Source of the DNA: an uncultured Rhodospirillales bacterium
GTDB taxonomy: Bacteria; Pseudomonadota; Alphaproteobacteria; Rhodospirillales; 2-02-FULL-58-16
DNA: 9,955 bases
Assembly: GCA_913053795.1 (NCBI GenBank)
Contig: CAJXGZ010000059.1
Span: 1-9,955 of the forward strand
Direction of reading: 5' to 3'
A model generated the notes under the pieces. The model was not told where the DNA came from. It saw nothing but the letters and a program-made list of their open reading frames with translations, and did no database searches. Of this stretch, positions 6,827-9,955 are shown piece by piece (positions within the stretch are counted from its first letter, which is position 1; every line of letters starts with the position of its first letter). The position numbers were made by a program, and so were the translations under genes.

Positions 6827-7549
6827 CTAGATTACTAATGCGACGCCGGATAAAAGCAGCAGGAAAAGAACTACTCGACGAAACTGCGTCTCGTCGACTC
6901 GATTGAAAAGCCGCAGACCCAACCAAACACCAAGAATCAACGCCGGCAGGCTCATCAGAATATTTTTTGCCAGGGTATCATTGAGAGCTCCCGACGCGGC
7001 CAGCCACCCCAGGGACATCCCGTGGATTATCAGGATGAACGGTTGATAGACGCCGCGCTGTTCCTCTTTCGGCCATCCGCGCAAACCGCTCCACATGGTC
7101 GGCGCCACACCGCTCAGTCCCGCCGCTCCACCGAGAACGCCGCCGGCCAGCCCCACCATACCGTCGGCCCAGCACCCGCCGTAAGTAACAGTGCGCAGGC
7201 GCGGAAGCGCCAGACCGAACAGGCTGTAGGCAATCAGAAACAAGCCAATGGCCAAGTGGAACGGCCTGGGCTCGGCATTACTCAGCAGCCATGTGCCGGC
7301 CGGCACCCCGATGGCGCCGCCGGCCAGAAACGGCCACAGGCGCGAAAAGCTGACGGCGCGCCGCATGGAAGTCAGCGAAAGGGTGTGGGTCGCGATGCCG
7401 GTGGCAAGAATCAGGGGCACCGCATCGGTTGGGGACATAACCTGAAGCCACACGGCCGAGGCGACGAGCGCACCAGCGAAACCCACCACCCCGACGGCGA
7501 AGGCAGCTAAAAAGGCTCCCAAAAGCACAATTGCAAGATTAAAAAACAT
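6827..7549 (-). CDS. TauE/SafE-family membrane permease, probable sulfite exporter
   Basis: This 240-residue membrane protein is hydrophobic along nearly its whole length. It shows the two-repeat TauE/SafE pattern: a glycine-rich first helix (FAVGVVGFAGALVAS) and a second repeat beginning MVGLAGGVLGGAAGLSGVAP. Family members export sulfite, sulfoacetate or other organosulfur anions at the inner membrane. Beside sulfolactate sulfo-lyase, sulfite export is the expected job, preventing poisoning by the sulfite released. The ATG at 7549 overlaps the upstream anchor gene by 11 bases and lacks a clear ribosome site, pointing to translational coupling. A TTG at 7570 would add seven uncharacteristic residues. 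It ends with TAG at 6827, just before the intergenic gap. Substrate is inferred from family and context. Confidence 0.82.
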   Translation of the reverse strand: MFFNLAIVLLGAFLAAFAVGVVGFAGALVASAVWLQVMSPTDAVPLILATGIATHTLSLTSMRRAVSFSRLWPFLAGGAIGVPAGTWLLSNAEPRPFHLAIGLFLIAYSLFGLALPRLRTVTYGGCWADGMVGLAGGVLGGAAGLSGVAPTMWSGLRGWPKEEQRGVYQPFILIIHGMSLGWLAASGALNDTLAKNILMSLPALILGVWLGLRLFNRVDETQFRRVVLFLLLLSGVALVI

Positions 7550-7895
7550 TGAACAAGAACACCAATCCAACCGCGAGGCTGATTCCCCCGGACACCGCGA
7601 TCACCGTTTTTTGCCAATCCCGCCATGCCAGAAACTCAATCAGCAGCAGACGCAGACCGCCGGTAACGTGGATGACGAATGTTATTATCAGGATGGTCTC
7701 GGCAAGTCTGACGAGAGGATTTTCGGCCAGGGAAAAGAAGCTTTGAAGCGCCGCTTCGCTCTTGATTGCCAAGCCTATGACGTAAAAATGGACCGGCAGA
7801 TAAAGCACAAGCACCACGCCGGAGATACGGTGGACGGCGAACGCCCAGTAGTTCGAATGGTTACGGCAATTCCGCCGCGCTACGGGTTTGGCCAT
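7539..7895 (-). CDS. SDH/FRD-type cytochrome b membrane anchor (SdhC-like)
   Basis: This 118-residue protein has three predicted membrane helices. It fits the SdhC/SdhD anchor family by HRISGVVLVLYLPVH (residues 22-36) in helix 1 and VIHVTGGLRLLLIE (74-87) in helix 2, where His76 is the likely heme b ligand. Such anchors bind heme and quinone and tie the flavoprotein and iron-sulfur subunits to the inner membrane. The ATG at 7895 has GAGGA about 8 bases upstream and lies 11 bases after the preceding anchor gene. Assignment as SdhC rather than SdhD follows the HRxSG motif and is not certain. Confidence 0.82.
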   Translation of the reverse strand: MAKPVARRNCRNHSNYWAFAVHRISGVVLVLYLPVHFYVIGLAIKSEAALQSFFSLAENPLVRLAETILIITFVIHVTGGLRLLLIEFLAWRDWQKTVIAVSGGISLAVGLVFLFNVF

Positions 7896-7906
7896 TGGAA
7901 AGTCCT

Positions 7907-8245
7907 CTATCCGAACAAGCCAAAGGCTGCCCGCCAGCCCAACCAGAGTATGCCCACGCCAAGAACCAGGGCCACCAAATCGGCGGCACGGCCGCGCACC
8001 GGCGTCATTTCATTAAGAACCGTCCGCAGACCCAATGGGCCGTGAATAGCCGCCACGGCAGCGAAGACCAGATAGAACGCCAGCCAGGCGGTGCTGCCAT
8101 GAACGCGGTCGATGATCTCGGCCGCGGTCAATCCCCCGCGAACGGCATAGATGTTAGTGCTGACGTGGACGATAGCGCCGACAACCAGAACCATGGCGCT
8201 CAGGCGCTGGGCGAGCCACAACAGGGTTTCGGTCCGCACCTTCAT
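7907..8245 (-). CDS. SDH/FRD-type membrane anchor (second small subunit, SdhD-like)
   Basis: This 112-residue protein has three predicted membrane helices. WLAQRLSAMVLVVGAIVH (10-27) resembles the RLSA/RLTA entry of helix 1 in SDH anchors. AIHGPLGLRTVLNE (67-80) places His68 at the position of a heme b ligand, followed by the family's GLR. The start ATG at 8245 overlaps the iron-sulfur subunit stop as ATGA, so the two are translationally coupled. A longer reading of the same frame, from 8365, lies inside the iron-sulfur gene and is rejected. With the next gene it would form a two-subunit anchor. Confidence 0.78.
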   Translation of the reverse strand: MKVRTETLLWLAQRLSAMVLVVGAIVHVSTNIYAVRGGLTAAEIIDRVHGSTAWLAFYLVFAAVAAIHGPLGLRTVLNEMTPVRGRAADLVALVLGVGILWLGWRAAFGLFG

Positions 8246-9027
8246 AGCCTTCCCGCCAGCGCCGCCTTTACGGTGGCGCGCTTGAGCCCGGCGATGGATG
8301 CGGTGGGATTTAGATGCTTCGGACACCATTTGACGCAACTCTGTTGGGAGTGGCAGGAAAGACAACCGACGTTCCCGGCCACCGCCGCAAGCCGTTTGTC
8401 GTTGCCCGCGTCCCGAACGTCGTTATAGAGCGTCCATGCCCTATTGAGCGCCGCCGGACCGAGGTAGTCATCGTTCCAGCTCACCACGTCGCAAGCGGCG
8501 TAGCAGACCCCACATCCTATGCACTCGATGGCGGCATCGACTTTCCTGCGTTGCGGCGAATCAGGACTGACCACGGCAAAATCCCGGCTCGGCCCGGGAC
8601 CGGGGACGAAAGCGCCCTTGGCCCGGGTCCATTTTTCGAAGAACCCGGTCATGTCGACGCTCAGGTCCTTGACCACCTCCAAGCCACTGAGAGGCGCTAT
8701 TTCCAGGCGACCGTCCTTTACCACTTCACTGACGTGGGTGCGGCAGGTCCAGCGGGACACGCCATTGACGGTCATGGCGCAAGAACCGCACATGCCGACG
8801 CGGCACGAGAACCGGTATGACAGAGTTGAATCCACATGGCGCTGGATGTAGGTGACGACATCAAGCACGGTCTGGCTTTCGCGCAGCGTAATACCGTATG
8901 AAACAAACCGACCGTTCTTGCCACCGCGCCAAATGGAAACATCCAGCTTGTGGTTCGTTCCATCCCCTCCGGTCGAACCGGGCGCGCCGCCGTTGGCAAC
9001 GGTGGCAACAGGGTGAACAACAGACAT
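8242..9027 (-). CDS. SDH/FRD-type iron-sulfur subunit
   Basis: This 261-residue electron-transfer subunit carries electrons between the flavoprotein and the quinone/heme anchors. The [2Fe-2S] ligands are Cys75, 80, 83 and 95 (CRVGMCGSC and a later Cys). The C-terminal ferredoxin-like domain has CIGCGVCYAAC (Cys169, 172, 175, 179) and CHSQQSCVKWCPKHLNP (Cys225, 231, 235), the full set for one [4Fe-4S] and one [3Fe-4S] cluster. Cys222 is extra. The CxxCGxCYAAC form is more FrdB-like than SdhB-like. A Gly-rich N-terminal stretch of about 25 residues precedes the domain. The ATG at 9027 is preceded by AGGAGG with only one base between, unusually tight, but no better start is in frame. It lies 26 bases after the suyB stop. 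Its flavoprotein partner is not adjacent; the candidate is encoded at 739-2445. Confidence 0.9.
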   Translation of the reverse strand: MSVVHPVATVANGGAPGSTGGDGTNHKLDVSIWRGGKNGRFVSYGITLRESQTVLDVVTYIQRHVDSTLSYRFSCRVGMCGSCAMTVNGVSRWTCRTHVSEVVKDGRLEIAPLSGLEVVKDLSVDMTGFFEKWTRAKGAFVPGPGPSRDFAVVSPDSPQRRKVDAAIECIGCGVCYAACDVVSWNDDYLGPAALNRAWTLYNDVRDAGNDKRLAAVAGNVGCLSCHSQQSCVKWCPKHLNPTASIAGLKRATVKAALAGRL

Positions 9028-9053
9028 ACCTCCTGCGCCCAGATATTGCGCGG

Positions 9054-9955
9054 TTACGCGCTGCGGTACAGCTTGGTCATGACGAACTCGCGATGACCCA
9101 GGACTTCCGCCGCCGTCAGCCGCCCGCCGGCGGTCCTGATCGCGAGATCGATAAGTTCGTCGCCGGCCTGATCGAGGTTCATCTCCCGGCGCAGAATGCC
9201 CGATACATCCAGGTCGATGTGTTCGCTCATGGTCCGCGCCGTGCGTGGGTTGGCGGTGAGCTTGATCACCGGCTCGATCGGGTTGCCGACGATATTGCCC
9301 TGGCCGGTGGGGAACAGGTGGACGACGAAACCGGCGGCCGCCTGTAGAGTCACGCACTCGGCCGCCGCCGACGAAGTGTCCATATAATATAGACCCGGCC
9401 CTTTAGTCGGCGCTTCGGCCGGCGCCAACACGTCGATGTATTTGGCGTTCTTGCCGATCTTCTCCAGATTGCCGAAGGCCTTTTCCTCAATGGTGGTCAG
9501 ACCACCCTCGATGTTGCCCTTGGTGGGTTGCGAATCCGACAGGTCGTCGGTCTTCACCGACAAGATAAAGTCGTTGTAGTCGTTCCATGTCTTGAGAAAC
9601 TTCTCCGCAACCTCGGGCGTCGCCGCGCGCGTCGCGCAGAGCTGCTCGGCGCCGGTAATTTCAGAGGTCTCGCCGAAGCATGTGGTGGCGCCGAGAGCGT
9701 CGATCTTGTCAATTACGTTACCGACGGTCGGGTTGGAGGCAAGGCCCGACGTAGTGTCCGATTCGCCGCACTTCACCGATACCCAGAGATCGCTGACGGC
9801 GCATTCCCGGCGCTGCAACTCGCTCGCCCAATGGACGTATTCCTTGGCCTTGCGGGAGGCGGCGGAGATAGTTGCGATGTCGCCGTTGCGCTCGATGGAA
9901 AAACCCTCGACCGGCTTGCCGGTCTCCTTGATGCCGTCGACGATGCGCCGGGTCC
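9054..9955 (-). CDS. suyB: (R)-3-sulfolactate sulfo-lyase, large (beta) subunit SuyB (5' end outside window)
   Basis: This UxaA/altronate dehydratase-family protein closely resembles SuyB, the large subunit of the SuyAB lyase that splits (R)-3-sulfolactate into pyruvate and sulfite in the cytoplasm. About 299 C-terminal residues are visible of roughly 390. The frame runs open to the window edge (IVDGIKETGKPVEGFSIE near the edge). Recognisable blocks are VKCGESDTTSGLASNPTVGN, CFGETSEITGAEQLCATRAA, DDLSDSQPTKGN, YYMDTSSAAAECVTL and GHREFVMTKLY at the C-terminus. KCGESD replaces the KCGGSD common in altronate and galactarate dehydratases, which I remember as a SuyB trait. The small subunit suyA is expected just upstream, outside the window. 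A lyase for another 2-hydroxy-3-sulfo acid is the main alternative. Confidence 0.87.
   Translation of the reverse strand, partial: TRRIVDGIKETGKPVEGFSIERNGDIATISAASRKAKEYVHWASELQRRECAVSDLWVSVKCGESDTTSGLASNPTVGNVIDKIDALGATTCFGETSEITGAEQLCATRAATPEVAEKFLKTWNDYNDFILSVKTDDLSDSQPTKGNIEGGLTTIEEKAFGNLEKIGKNAKYIDVLAPAEAPTKGPGLYYMDTSSAAAECVTLQAAAGFVVHLFPTGQGNIVGNPIEPVIKLTANPRTARTMSEHIDLDVSGILRREMNLDQAGDELIDLAIRTAGGRLTAAEVLGHREFVMTKLYRSA

Noticed and set aside
6729..6926. A 65-residue minus-strand frame ending in a Lys-rich KKAKKAKK tail
   Set aside because: The tail is only the translated A7 repeat, the frame overlaps the TauE-like gene end, and no ribosome site or family match is visible.
8246..8365. 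Longer N-terminus for the SdhD-like anchor starting at 8365
   Set aside because: The extension lies wholly inside the iron-sulfur subunit gene in another frame and is charged rather than anchor-like; the ATGA overlap at 8242-8245 is the natural start.

Overview
All convincing genes in this window lie on the minus strand and read from right to left. They are packed with 4 to 11 base overlaps or gaps of a few bases, broken by one gap of 120 bases. The DNA is GC-rich with mostly G/C third codon positions. Gene content (an SDH-type complex with two small cytochrome b anchors, a TauE/SafE permease, sulfolactate genes) suggests a proteobacterium, most likely an alphaproteobacterium. That placement is inference. 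I see no tRNA, rRNA, insertion sequence, CRISPR array or phage gene.

Layout in transcription order: (1) 9955-9054, the C-terminal three quarters of SuyB, the large subunit of (R)-sulfolactate sulfo-lyase (UxaA/altronate dehydratase family), cut by the window edge. (2) 9027-7539, an SDH/FRD-type iron-sulfur subunit and two small membrane anchors. (3) 7549-6827, a TauE/SafE permease, a likely sulfite exporter. (4) 6826-6707, the only sizeable intergenic gap, with a hairpin, three phased A7 tracts and a weak promoter candidate. (5) 6706-3959, a complete NitT/TauT-type ABC importer (binding protein, ATPase, permease). (6) 3931-2442, alpha and beta subunits of a class I fumarase/tartrate dehydratase-type [4Fe-4S] hydro-lyase. 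(7) 2445-739, the SDH/FRD-type flavoprotein that would complete the complex begun in (2). (8) 730-1, the N-terminal three quarters of an NAD-dependent 2-hydroxyacid dehydrogenase resembling (S)-sulfolactate dehydrogenase SlcC, cut by the left edge.

The two ends are sulfolactate catabolism genes, and a sulfite exporter and a sulfonate-type importer fit that theme. The unusual part is what lies between: a split but apparently complete membrane-bound SDH-like oxidoreductase and a fumarase-like hydratase, both with substitutions near positions that bind substrate or cofactor in their families. My working hypothesis is catabolism of a C4 sulfonate such as sulfosuccinate. It would be imported, dehydrogenated to sulfofumarate and hydrated to 2-hydroxy-3-sulfosuccinate. 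That product would be desulfonated directly by the SuyAB-type lyase, or oxidised and decarboxylated into the sulfopyruvate/sulfolactate route, with sulfite exported by the TauE-like protein. The duller alternative is that these are TCA-cycle paralogs that support growth on sulfolactate.
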